Source: Bacteroidales bacterium (GTDB lineage Bacteria; Bacteroidota; Bacteroidia; Bacteroidales; GCA-2748055). From it: a stretch of DNA of 8,649 nt. Where the stretch lies: contig JAGLTY010000066.1 in assembly GCA_023135025.1 (NCBI GenBank), positions 1 through 8,649 on the forward strand, read 5' to 3'. A model generated the notes under the pieces. That model saw only the letters and a program-made list of their open reading frames with translations. It was not told where the DNA came from and ran no database searches. This document shows positions 1 through 8,649 of the stretch, piece by piece (position 1 is the first letter of the stretch; each line of letters starts with the position of its first letter). Both the position numbers and the translations under genes were made by a program.

Positions 1-2907
1 GAATATGACAGGACACTGGCAGCTTTCAGGGAGTCTGTTGAGATCAAAGGGGAGAGAGCCATCTGGAAGAACCATTGGATGGCAGGAGGAAATGAGATCA
101 CCTGGGATATGGTTCACTATGATGTTCAGCTGATTGGTGGAGTAGCCCTCCATACCGGGAAGATTGCTGAGATGGCAACGGGTGAAGGAAAAACCCTGGT
201 AGCCACACTGCCTGTCTTCCTGAATGCACTCTCAGGGAAAGGTGTCCATCTGGTCACAGTGAACGACTACCTGGCCAAGCGCGACTCGGAGTGGATGGGC
301 CCCATTTATGAGTTTCATGGCCTTACCGTGGATTGTATTGATAAACATCAGCCCAACTCAGAGGCCAGGAGAAAAGCGTATAACTGCGATATTACATTTG
401 GTACCAATAACGAGTTTGGGTTTGATTACCTGCGTGACAATATGGCGCATAGTCCGGGCGAACTGGTGCAGCGAAAACATAACTATGCCATAGTGGACGA
501 GGTGGACTCGGTACTGGTGGATGATGCAAGGACCCCGTTGATTATCTCGGGACCGATTCCCAGGGGGGATGATCAGGAGTTTGGAGAGTATAAGCCCAAG
601 GTGGAGCGGCTTGTGGGAGCCCAGCGTCAGCTGGTCAATACGATTTTTACTGAAGCGAGAAAGCTGCTTGCTGAAGGGGATACCGAAAAAGCAGGTTTTA
701 AACTGCTCCAGGCCCACAAGGGATTGCCCAAGTACAAACCGCTGATCAAGCTTCTGAGTGAGGAGGGCAACAAGTCACTGATGCTGAAAACCGAGAACCA
801 TTATATGCAGGAGCAATCCAAGAACATGCACCTGGTGACCGATGAACTCTTCTTTATCATTGAGGAGAAGCAAAATTCGGTGGAACTCACTGAGAAGGGA
901 ATCGACCTGATTACCGGTGCATCGGACGATCCATCCTTCTTTATTATGCCCGATATCGGTTCCGAAGTGGCGGAGATCGAACGCTCCAGTATGGACGAAA
1001 AGAAGAAGCTGGAGATAAAGGATAAATTGCTCCAGGATTATGCGGTGAAATCGGAACGGATCCATACCGTTAATCAGCTTATGAAAGCATACACCATGTT
1101 TGAAAAAGAGGTGGAGTATGTGGTGATGGACAACAAGGTGAAGATCGTGGACGAACAGACAGGCCGTATCATGGAGGGCAGAAGGTACAGCGACGGACTT
1201 CACCAGGCTATCGAGGCCAAGGAGAATGTGAAGGTGGAGGCTGCCACACAGACCTGGGCCACCATTACTCTGCAGAACTATTTCAGGATGTACCACAAAC
1301 TTGCCGGTATGACCGGGACCGCTGAGACCGAGGCGGGCGAATTGTGGGATATCTACAAGCTGGATGTGATGGCCATCCCCACCAACCGTCCCATTGTAAG
1401 GGACGACCAAGAGGACCTGATTTATAAAACCAAACGGGAGAAGTACAATGCGGTTATTGATGAGCTGGTAAGTCTTAATAAGGCAGGGCGTCCGGCACTG
1501 GTAGGTACCACCACCGTAGAGGTGTCGGAGCTCCTATCCAAAATGCTTAATATCAGAAAAATTCATCACAATGTACTGAATGCCAAGCTGCACCAGAGGG
1601 AGGCCGATGTGGTTGCCCAGGCAGGTAAGGCGGGTACGGTGACCATTGCCACCAACATGGCCGGACGGGGGACCGATATTAAGTTATCTGACCAGGTGAA
1701 GAGGGATGGCGGACTGGCCATCATAGGAACCGAACGGCACGAATCGAGACGGGTCGACCGCCAGTTAAGGGGTCGATCGGGCCGGCAGGGAGACCCGGGT
1801 TCTTCCCAGTTTTATGTCTGCCTGGAGGATGATCTGATGCGATTGTTTGGATCCGAACGGATTGCCGGTATGATGGACAAACTGGGATTGAAAGAGGGAG
1901 AGGTGATCCAGCACTCCATGATCACAAAATCCATCGAGCGGGCTCAGAAAAAGGTAGAGGAGAACAACTTTGGAATCCGCAAGAACCTGCTGGAATATGA
2001 CGATGTGATGAATTCGCAGCGCGAGGTGATATACAAACGCAGAAAACATGCGCTCTATGGGGAAAGGATTGGCCTCGATATTGCCAATATGATGTTCGAT
2101 GTAACAGAGAGTATTGTGGATGGATTTCACAGCAGCGGCGACTATGACGGTTTCAAACTGGAGCTGATTCGTTTTCTCTCTATCGAATCGCCTGTAACCG
2201 CTGATGAGTTTAAGCGATTGAACAGCAATGATCTGGTCGATAGGATCTATGAGGATTTGCTGAATGCATATAAGCGGAAGCAGGAGAGTATATCGGACCA
2301 GGCCATGCCGGTGATCAACCAGGTATATGAACACCAGCGCCAGGTCTATGAGAATATTGTTGTCCCGGTTTCGGACGGAACCAGGGTTTTCCAGGTGCTT
2401 GCCAACCTTGAGAAGTGTTATAGCTCAGGTGGCAAGGAGCTGGTTCGCTCCTATGAGAAGAGCATTATCCTGGCAACAATTGATCAGTCCTGGCAGGAGC
2501 ATCTTCGCGAACTGGACGACCTGCGGCAGTCGGTACGAAACGCACAGTATGAACAGAAAGATCCGTTACTGATCTATAAGTTTGAGGCTTTCGAACTGTT
2601 TACGACCATGATCGATAAGGTAAACAAGGATGTGGTTTCCACCCTGATGAAGGCTCATATTCCACTGAGGGACCCCAGTAGCGTGCAACGTGCCGAAGCC
2701 CCTAAGAAGATGGATCTCAGTAAGTTTGAAGCCAACAAGGATGAGATGTCCAGCTACAACGATCCATCAGGCGGTGGAAAAGGAAAAGATGGACGTACAC
2801 AGGCACAGCAACCGGTAAGGGTAGAGAAGAAGGTAGGACGAAATGATCCCTGTCCCTGCGGAAGTGGAAAGAAATATAAGAATTGTCACGGCAGACTGGG
2901 AGCCTGA
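1..2907 (+). CDS. secA: Preprotein translocase ATPase subunit SecA (5' end cut by window edge)
   Basis: SecA is the cytosolic ATPase that pushes unfolded preproteins through the SecYEG channel. The frame is open from base 1, so the 968 visible residues lack the true start; compared with Bacteroides SecA as I remember it, roughly 120-140 N-terminal residues are missing. In window residue numbers: Walker A ATGEGKT at 59-65, Walker B DEVD at 166-169, MTGTAETE of the second motor domain near 437, [10 protein letters not shown] at 551, [13 protein letters not shown] at 588, helical scaffold near 659-675 ([12 protein letters not shown]), two-helix-finger region near 821 ([13 protein letters not shown]), and a C-terminal zinc knuckle C951-x-C953-x8-C962-H963, which in the family binds SecB or ribosomes. 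After RTPLIISGP comes a helical insertion (about 205-275) absent from E. coli SecA but usual in Bacteroidota. All motor motifs are intact. The gene ends 14 nt from the convergent dapA stop. Confidence 0.98.
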   Translation, partial: EYDRTLAAFRESVEIKGERAIWKNHWMAGGNEITWDMVHYDVQLIGGVALHTGKIAEMATGEGKTLVATLPVFLNALSGKGVHLVTVNDYLAKRDSEWMGPIYEFHGLTVDCIDKHQPNSEARRKAYNCDITFGTNNEFGFDYLRDNMAHSPGELVQRKHNYAIVDEVDSVLVDDARTPLIISGPIPRGDDQEFGEYKPKVERLVGAQRQLVNTIFTEARKLLAEGDTEKAGFKLLQAHKGLPKYKPLIKLLSEEGNKSLMLKTENHYMQEQSKNMHLVTDELFFIIEEKQNSVELTEKGIDLITGASDDPSFFIMPDIGSEVAEIERSSMDEKKKLEIKDKLLQDYAVKSERIHTVNQLMKAYTMFEKEVEYVVMDNKVKIVDEQTGRIMEGRRYSDGLHQAIEAKENVKVEAATQTWATITLQNYFRMYHKLAGMTGTAETEAGELWDIYKLDVMAIPTNRPIVRDDQEDLIYKTKREKYNAVIDELVSLNKAGRPALVGTTTVEVSELLSKMLNIRKIHHNVLNAKLHQREADVVAQAGKAGTVTIATNMAGRGTDIKLSDQVKRDGGLAIIGTERHESRRVDRQLRGRSGRQGDPGSSQFYVCLEDDLMRLFGSERIAGMMDKLGLKEGEVIQHSMITKSIERAQKKVEENNFGIRKNLLEYDDVMNSQREVIYKRRKHALYGERIGLDIANMMFDVTESIVDGFHSSGDYDGFKLELIRFLSIESPVTADEFKRLNSNDLVDRIYEDLLNAYKRKQESISDQAMPVINQVYEHQRQVYENIVVPVSDGTRVFQVLANLEKCYSSGGKELVRSYEKSIILATIDQSWQEHLRELDDLRQSVRNAQYEQKDPLLIYKFEAFELFTTMIDKVNKDVVSTLMKAHIPLRDPSSVQRAEAPKKMDLSKFEANKDEMSSYNDPSGGGKGKDGRTQAQQPVRVEKKVGRNDPCPCGSGKKYKNCHGRLGA

Positions 2908-2921
2908 GGGTGAACGGTTCC

Positions 2922-3812
2922 CTATTGAAGTTTGCTGTCCAGTTGTACGATCTCCTGGTGAAGTGCAGATGTGACAGGGATTAAGGGGAGTCTCAAAACG
3001 TTTTCTATCCATCCACGGGTCTCCATGGCGGCTTTAACCCCGGCAGGATTTCCCTCCTTAAAGATGGCTCTGATCATGGGAAAGAGCATGTAGTGCAGTT
3101 CACGTGATTTATCGTATGAACCATCCAGGGCAGCAGCAACCAGCAGGGATGTTATTGCCGGGTATGCATTGCCAATCACACTGATGGCCCCGTCGCCACC
3201 GGCAGCAATCATGGGCAGAGTGATGGCATCGTCGCCCGAGACCACAAGGAATCCTTTGGGACGGTTTTGAATAATCTCCATCACCTGTTCAAGATTGCCC
3301 GAAGCCTCTTTAACCCCGATAATGGTCCCCTCGAAATCAGAAGCGAGCCTGAGTACAGTCTCAGCAGAAACATTGGAACCGGTTCTTCCAGGTACATTGT
3401 AGAGCATGACGGGGAGTTCCGTAACCGATGCAATGGCAGCGTAGTGCTGGTATATTCCCTCCTGGGAGGGTCTGTTATAATATGGGGAGACGCTCAGCAA
3501 TCCATGGATGTCACCAGGATCTGTTTTCTTAATGGCTTCGATCACAGCCTTTGTATCATTTCCACCAACCCCCACCATAATGGGCACTCTTCCTCCAGAG
3601 GCCTCTTTTACACAGCGAATCACATCCTCTTTCTCATCTGCCGACAGAGTAGGTGTCTCTGCAGTGGTTCCCAGTACCACAAGGTACCCGGTTCCCTGGT
3701 CAATTAACCTGTCGGTATGGATCATTAACCGGTCGAAATCGATCTCTCCACCCTGTTGAAAAGGTGTAATCATTGCCACACCGGCACCTCTGAAAAGAGC
3801 TGTTTCAACCAT
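2922..3812 (-). CDS. dapA: 4-hydroxy-tetrahydrodipicolinate synthase DapA
   Basis: DapA condenses pyruvate with L-aspartate-4-semialdehyde, the first committed step of the diaminopimelate/lysine branch, and acts in the cytosol as a TIM-barrel enzyme, usually a tetramer. At 296 residues it is normal family length. The Schiff-base lysine is K168 in GVKEASGN. The catalytic tyrosine is Y138 in LYNVPGRTG, followed by R143, which in the family binds the substrate carboxylate. The GTTAETPTL loop (48-56) supplies the threonines of the proton relay, and SPYYNRPSQEG (109-119) supplies the relay tyrosine. GTTAE in place of the enterobacterial GTTGE is what I recall from Bacteroidota enzymes. The ATG start lies 11 nt after the stop of the upstream DUF6913-like gene, which suggests co-transcription. 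Related aldolases (N-acetylneuraminate lyase, KDG aldolase) share this fold, but the arginine after NVPGRTG and the overall match favour true DapA. Confidence 0.96.
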   Translation of the reverse strand: MVETALFRGAGVAMITPFQQGGEIDFDRLMIHTDRLIDQGTGYLVVLGTTAETPTLSADEKEDVIRCVKEASGGRVPIMVGVGGNDTKAVIEAIKKTDPGDIHGLLSVSPYYNRPSQEGIYQHYAAIASVTELPVMLYNVPGRTGSNVSAETVLRLASDFEGTIIGVKEASGNLEQVMEIIQNRPKGFLVVSGDDAITLPMIAAGGDGAISVIGNAYPAITSLLVAAALDGSYDKSRELHYMLFPMIRAIFKEGNPAGVKAAMETRGWIENVLRLPLIPVTSALHQEIVQLDSKLQ

Positions 3813-3823
3813 TGTCTATGCTA

Positions 3824-4360
3824 TTATACCGGGTTTAAAATTGATACATAGTGTCTGATCTGTTCCGACAGGTATGCCATATCATTCTGTTCTGAAAGGT
3901 TGATCATCATATCATAATCGTTCTTCTCTTCTGTGAAACAACCTATTTTGAACCTGGCCGGTGAAAGTTGTACAAGGAACTGAAGTTCAAGCCGGTGATT
4001 GATAGTGAAATCGATCAGCATATCCGGATCTTCCCGTTTATACAGTTCCACGGCCTCTCCTCCCGGCTGCAGATACCAGTTCAGGTTACTCCTGGTAATC
4101 ACGTGAAAGTCTTTCCAGAAAAGCATATCCTGTGGAATCTCTTTCTGGTTCATATATCCGAAAACAGTGCATTTTATACCCTTCTCTTTTAAGAAACCAC
4201 GGAACTCTTTAACGATATGGAAAGAGTTCTTTATTTGTGCATCAAAAAGGATCACTGCCGATTCGGCAGACTCAAAATTATATACATGGGTCTCCCTGTG
4301 AAAATTTCTTAATTTATTCTTCAGTACCCTTCTGCCAATTTTTTCTCTTAAGCCTGCCAT
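3824..4360 (-). CDS. Uncharacterised DUF6913-like protein between ligA and dapA
   Basis: This is a 178-residue protein with no assigned function. I relate it from memory to the DUF6913 family, which is found in Bacteroidota at this same ligA-dapA position. No signal peptide or transmembrane segment is visible, so it is probably cytosolic. It opens with a basic helix (GLREKIGRRVLKNKLRNF, 3-20), then alternates hydrophobic strands and helices: AVILFDA (35-41), CTVFGY (64-69), LNWYLQP (93-99), DMLIDFT (113-119) and ARFKIGCF (135-142). This is consistent with a small alpha/beta fold. No catalytic motif stands out. I chose ATG at 4360; a TTG at 4378 in the same frame would add six residues (start codon, then FIFVE), but it overlaps a possible promoter box. 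It begins 56 nt after the ligA stop and ends 11 nt before dapA. The existence of the gene is fairly certain; the family name is less so. Confidence 0.85.
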   Translation of the reverse strand: MAGLREKIGRRVLKNKLRNFHRETHVYNFESAESAVILFDAQIKNSFHIVKEFRGFLKEKGIKCTVFGYMNQKEIPQDMLFWKDFHVITRSNLNWYLQPGGEAVELYKREDPDMLIDFTINHRLELQFLVQLSPARFKIGCFTEEKNDYDMMINLSEQNDMAYLSEQIRHYVSILNPV

Positions 4361-4365
4361 CTCTA

Positions 4366-4373
4366 CAAAAATA
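4366..4373 (-). promoter_or_regulatory. Candidate Bacteroidota -7 box before the DUF6913-like gene
   Basis: Read on the minus strand, this is TATTTTTG, a full match to the Bacteroidota -7 consensus TAnnTTTG. It ends five bases before the ATG at 4360, so a transcript from it would be nearly leaderless. No TTG-like -33 element is seen at the usual spacing of about 19-21 nt, and AT-rich spacers produce such matches by chance, so support is weak. Confidence 0.25.
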
Positions 4374-4390
4374 AACAATTAATCGATGAT

Positions 4391-4413
4391 TCCTCGCAGC
4401 AGAGCTGCAAGGA
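4391..4413 (-). other. Stem-loop between ligA and the DUF6913-like gene
   Basis: This is an inverted repeat with a 10-bp stem and a 3-nt loop. On the plus strand one position is a C/A mismatch (4395 against 4409). In the minus-strand RNA, which is the transcribed strand, that position becomes a U-G wobble, so the whole stem pairs: UCCUUGCAGC, loop UCU, GCUGCGAGGA. It begins three bases after the ligA stop codon. No uninterrupted U-run follows directly; a U-rich stretch comes about 12-20 nt later. It is therefore not a classic intrinsic terminator. It could be a weak attenuator, a block to 3' exonucleases that protects ligA mRNA, or a processing site. Confidence 0.6.
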
Positions 4414-4416
4414 GAG

Positions 4417-6465
<2,049 letters not shown>

Positions 6466-6466
6466 T

Positions 6467-6488
6467 TAACTTTTATTCTCTACTTTTA
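6467..6488 (+). promoter_or_regulatory. Candidate promoter region for the protease gene
   Basis: Two near matches to the TAnnTTTG -7 consensus lie here on the plus strand: TAACTTTT at 6467-6474 and TACTTTTA at 6481-6488, each differing only at the last base. The first would leave a leader of around 15 nt before the ATG at 6495; the second would be almost leaderless. No clear -33 element is visible. The promoter must lie in this 68-nt divergent spacer or inside the ligA 5' end, which makes the location plausible, but the exact box is uncertain. Confidence 0.3.
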
Positions 6489-6494
6489 GGCAAC

Positions 6495-8219
6495 ATGAAA
6501 CGCAGATTCTGGCATATAGGGGTGCTTTTAGTATTACTTCTCTCTTCAGGGAACTATACTCTGAATGGACAGTTGCAGTTTCCGGGAGAGCCGCTGGGGA
6601 TCACAGATAATCTGAAGGCAGCAGAGGTGATCTATCTGCTCCCACCACCCGATCCGATGGAGATTGAAGCAGAGATGGAACTGAACAGGATGAGCCATTC
6701 AAAGCCCCTGCGCTTTGCGTTGGTGCGCCCGGTGAACCTCTCTCCCGAGACGCATGGCAGCTGGAGCCTTGAGGGAGACATAAGGGTTTGGCGGGTTCAT
6801 GTTCTATCACCCGGGGCCTACTCGTTAGGGCTCCTATTTGGAAACTATGATCTTATGCCAGGTGTGAAACTGTTTGTATATGATCCCGCTCAGCAACAGG
6901 TAAAAGGGGCATTCACTTCCGGTAATAATAAGCGTTCCGGTATTTTGCCTGTGGGACAGATTCCCGGGGAGGAGCTGCTTATTGAGTTACAGGTGCCGGC
7001 AGGAATGGCCGGTTATGGAGAGCTGGAGCTGCAATCGCTCTCACACGCCTTTCTCGATACCGGTTTTAAATCTTCAACGAACGGTTGTCCGGCAGGAGAG
7101 TTTGGTTGTTCAGATGCATGTGAAATTGATGTAAACTGCCTGGAAGGGGATGACTGGTGGCGGGTCAAACCATCGGTGGTACGGATATTCATTCAAAAGA
7201 CAACCATTAGTGAATACTGTACAGGCGTGCTGGTCAACAATTCTGCTTATGATGGCACTCCCTATATACTTACAGCCGAACACTGTATTAACAAGCAGGT
7301 GCAGGCCGATCAATCTGTATTCCTGTTTAACTATGAAAGTGCAGAGTGTTTTGGGGAGAATGGACCACTGGATATGTCGCTGGAGGGTGCAGAGCTGATC
7401 ACACATGGGGATAGTATAGATTTCAGCCTGGTCAAACTTGTGCATACTCCCCCCGCCTCCTATGGTGTTTACTATGCAGGGTGGGACCGTTCTGATTTCC
7501 AGACCAGTTCAACAACTACCATCCACCATCCTTACGGGGATGTAAAGAAGATCTCTTTTGATGATGACGAGGCTCCCTCCATCCCTGCTCAGCCTGGAGA
7601 TGTGCCCTATTCCGGACTGGACGACTATCACTACTACTCCTACTGGTGGATCAGGCAGTGGGAGGTGGGCTCCACCGAAGGCGGTTCTTCGGGGTGCCCC
7701 CTCTTTAATCAGGCCCGCAGAGTGATCGGTACGCTGAGCGGGGGGAATGCTGCCTGCGGCGATTCTATCGGGTATAATGCTGAAACGGACCGGGTGATAT
7801 ACAACCTTGCACCCAATTATGACGACTATTTCACCCAATTTGGTATGGCGTGGGATCATGAGGAGGGGAAGGGCAATGCCCTGAAACCATGGCTCGATCC
7901 TATAGGCGATAATCCTGAAACCCTGAGCGGTTACAATCCAACCTCCACTGAGTCTATCAAAATTGTAACCGGGAAACATTTCCAGGTTTTTCCCAATCCG
8001 GCACAGGACCTATTCTATATCACTTCAAAGGAGCCTCTGCAGGGGCAAGGGTACTACACGATCGTAAATCTCTCAGGAGCGCTGTTAAAAAGGGGGCAGC
8101 TGGATGGAGAGGGACGTGCTGAAATCCAGACCACCACGCTGCCGCCCGGTCTCTATATTATCAGTGTTGGAGTTGACGGGTACCAGGAGCACCATAAACT
8201 ATTGGTATCGGATCAATGA
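6495..8219 (+). CDS. Secreted lysyl-endopeptidase-like serine protease with T9SS sorting domain
   Basis: A 574-residue preproprotein. Residues 1-25 form a Sec signal peptide (basic KRR, then GVLLVLLLSSG). Residues about 26-195 look like a beta-rich propeptide. The catalytic part (about 200-480) aligns by eye with Achromobacter protease I (API, peptidase family S1): CEIDVNCLEGD, CTGVLVNN, LTAEHC, AGWDR, IHHP, TEGGSSGCPLF and WLDP. The triad is H263, D309 and S399. The three API disulfides are conserved (C209-C421, C215-C285, C242-C264). D432 lies where API has D225, the lysine-specificity residue, so Lys-X cleavage is likely; the alignment there has a two-residue gap. Odd points: API His210 is S415 here, the residue two after the nucleophile is C401 rather than Ser, and C198 and C205 are extra. 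Residues about 497-574 (FQVFPNPAQDLFYI to KLLVSDQ) match the T9SS type A sorting domain, implying outer-membrane export and removal of the tag. The ATG follows a short AT-rich leader. Confidence 0.93.
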   Translation: MKRRFWHIGVLLVLLLSSGNYTLNGQLQFPGEPLGITDNLKAAEVIYLLPPPDPMEIEAEMELNRMSHSKPLRFALVRPVNLSPETHGSWSLEGDIRVWRVHVLSPGAYSLGLLFGNYDLMPGVKLFVYDPAQQQVKGAFTSGNNKRSGILPVGQIPGEELLIELQVPAGMAGYGELELQSLSHAFLDTGFKSSTNGCPAGEFGCSDACEIDVNCLEGDDWWRVKPSVVRIFIQKTTISEYCTGVLVNNSAYDGTPYILTAEHCINKQVQADQSVFLFNYESAECFGENGPLDMSLEGAELITHGDSIDFSLVKLVHTPPASYGVYYAGWDRSDFQTSSTTTIHHPYGDVKKISFDDDEAPSIPAQPGDVPYSGLDDYHYYSYWWIRQWEVGSTEGGSSGCPLFNQARRVIGTLSGGNAACGDSIGYNAETDRVIYNLAPNYDDYFTQFGMAWDHEEGKGNALKPWLDPIGDNPETLSGYNPTSTESIKIVTGKHFQVFPNPAQDLFYITSKEPLQGQGYYTIVNLSGALLKRGQLDGEGRAEIQTTTLPPGLYIISVGVDGYQEHHKLLVSDQ

Positions 8220-8649
8220 GACTTTTCCAGCTGTTGATTGTAGCACTTCTGCTGCTGACAGGCTGTGCTAGCCGGTCAGGCCCCGTAGTTGATCCGGATA
8301 GGGACGAACATACAATGACTTATACACGTTATGCTTCTGGATTCAGGGTAGATAGCCAGGGAACCTACAGCGTGGTACAGGTACTTGATCCCTGGCAGCA
8401 GAGCAAGGATGTCATCTTTTCGTATCTGTTGGCACCCGACAGGGAGATGCTCCCCGATTCACTAAGGAACCTCCCTTTTATTAAGACTCCGGTAAAAAGG
8501 GTTATTGCACTCTCCACCACCCATGTGGCCATGATTGATCAACTGGGAAGTAGTGCGTCTATCGTAGGACTTTCCGGTAGCGATTTTATTTACAACTCCT
8601 CCATCAGGGAACGGATCAAATCCGGAGCGGTGAAAGATGTGGGATATGG
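8216..8649 (+). CDS. ABC importer substrate-binding lipoprotein, iron-siderophore/cobalamin type (3' end cut)
   Basis: The first 144 residues are present and the frame is open to the window edge. The ATG overlaps the protease stop codon (ATGA), which suggests translational coupling. Residues 1-17 form a lipoprotein signal peptide with lipobox LTGC, giving a lipidated C17. A linker region of about 75 residues follows, including VLDPWQQ near 58-64. From about residue 93, VKRVIALSTTHVAMIDQLG and the later IVGLSGSDFIYN resemble the start of the Peripla_BP_2 fold, as in BtuF/FhuD-like proteins and the Bacteroidota lipoproteins related to them. In that family the protein captures a metal chelate (ferric siderophore, heme or cobalamin) in the periplasm and hands it to a BtuC/FecD-type permease. 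The permease and ATPase genes, if linked, would lie beyond this window. The ligand cannot be told from this fragment. Confidence 0.87.
   Translation, partial: MRLFQLLIVALLLLTGCASRSGPVVDPDRDEHTMTYTRYASGFRVDSQGTYSVVQVLDPWQQSKDVIFSYLLAPDREMLPDSLRNLPFIKTPVKRVIALSTTHVAMIDQLGSSASIVGLSGSDFIYNSSIRERIKSGAVKDVGY

Noticed and set aside
775..1410. 211-codon open frame on the minus strand inside secA
   Set aside because: It is a shadow of the secA reading frame: the translation is rich in His and Leu, low in complexity and resembles no family.
2908..2922. Imperfect palindrome in the secA-dapA gap as a bidirectional terminator
   Set aside because: The only pairing (GAAC with GTTC) would leave a one-base loop, and no T-run exists on either strand, so it cannot act as an intrinsic terminator.
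3823..3828. TATAAT on the minus strand just before dapA, resembling a sigma70 -10 box
   Set aside because: It overlaps the stop codon of the upstream gene, no -35 is seen at proper spacing, and Bacteroidota housekeeping sigma uses TAnnTTTG instead. The 11-nt gap points to co-transcription.
7509..7979. 156-codon open frame on the minus strand inside the protease gene
   Set aside because: It is antisense to the catalytic domain, whose conserved triad and cysteines fix the true frame.

Overview
The window looks like ordinary chromosome of a Bacteroidota (Bacteroidetes) bacterium. Four things support this: a SecA with the helical insertion in its first nucleotide-binding domain that is typical of the phylum; a C-terminal type IX secretion (T9SS) sorting domain on a secreted protease; start codons without Shine-Dalgarno sequences, with TAnnTTTG-like -7 boxes nearby; and the gene order ligA - small uncharacterised protein - dapA, which I recall from many members of this phylum. 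The genus cannot be fixed from this sequence.

Layout. Positions 1-2907 (+) hold most of secA, cut at its 5' side by the window edge. It converges, with a 14-nt gap, on a minus-strand cluster transcribed ligA (6426-4417), then a 178-residue protein resembling DUF6913 (4360-3824), then dapA (3812-2922). A 68-nt divergent intergenic region (6427-6494) separates ligA from a plus-strand pair. That pair is a secreted lysyl-endopeptidase-like serine protease carrying a T9SS tag (6495-8219), followed with an ATGA overlap by a lipoprotein substrate-binding protein of an iron-siderophore/cobalamin type ABC importer (8216 to beyond the end). No RNA genes, CRISPR arrays, insertion sequences or integration sites were seen. 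The longest stretch without a gene is the 68-nt divergent spacer.

Functionally, SecA drives Sec export, which the protease and the lipoprotein both need for their first membrane crossing. The protease would then leave the cell through T9SS. LigA seals DNA nicks and DapA commits aspartate semialdehyde to lysine/diaminopimelate synthesis. The middle gene of that cluster has no known role.

I see no convincing undescribed multi-gene system here. The items most worth a second look are a stem-loop between ligA and the DUF6913-like gene that pairs fully only on the transcribed strand, the uncharacterised gene itself, and the altered active-site surroundings and extra cysteines of the protease.
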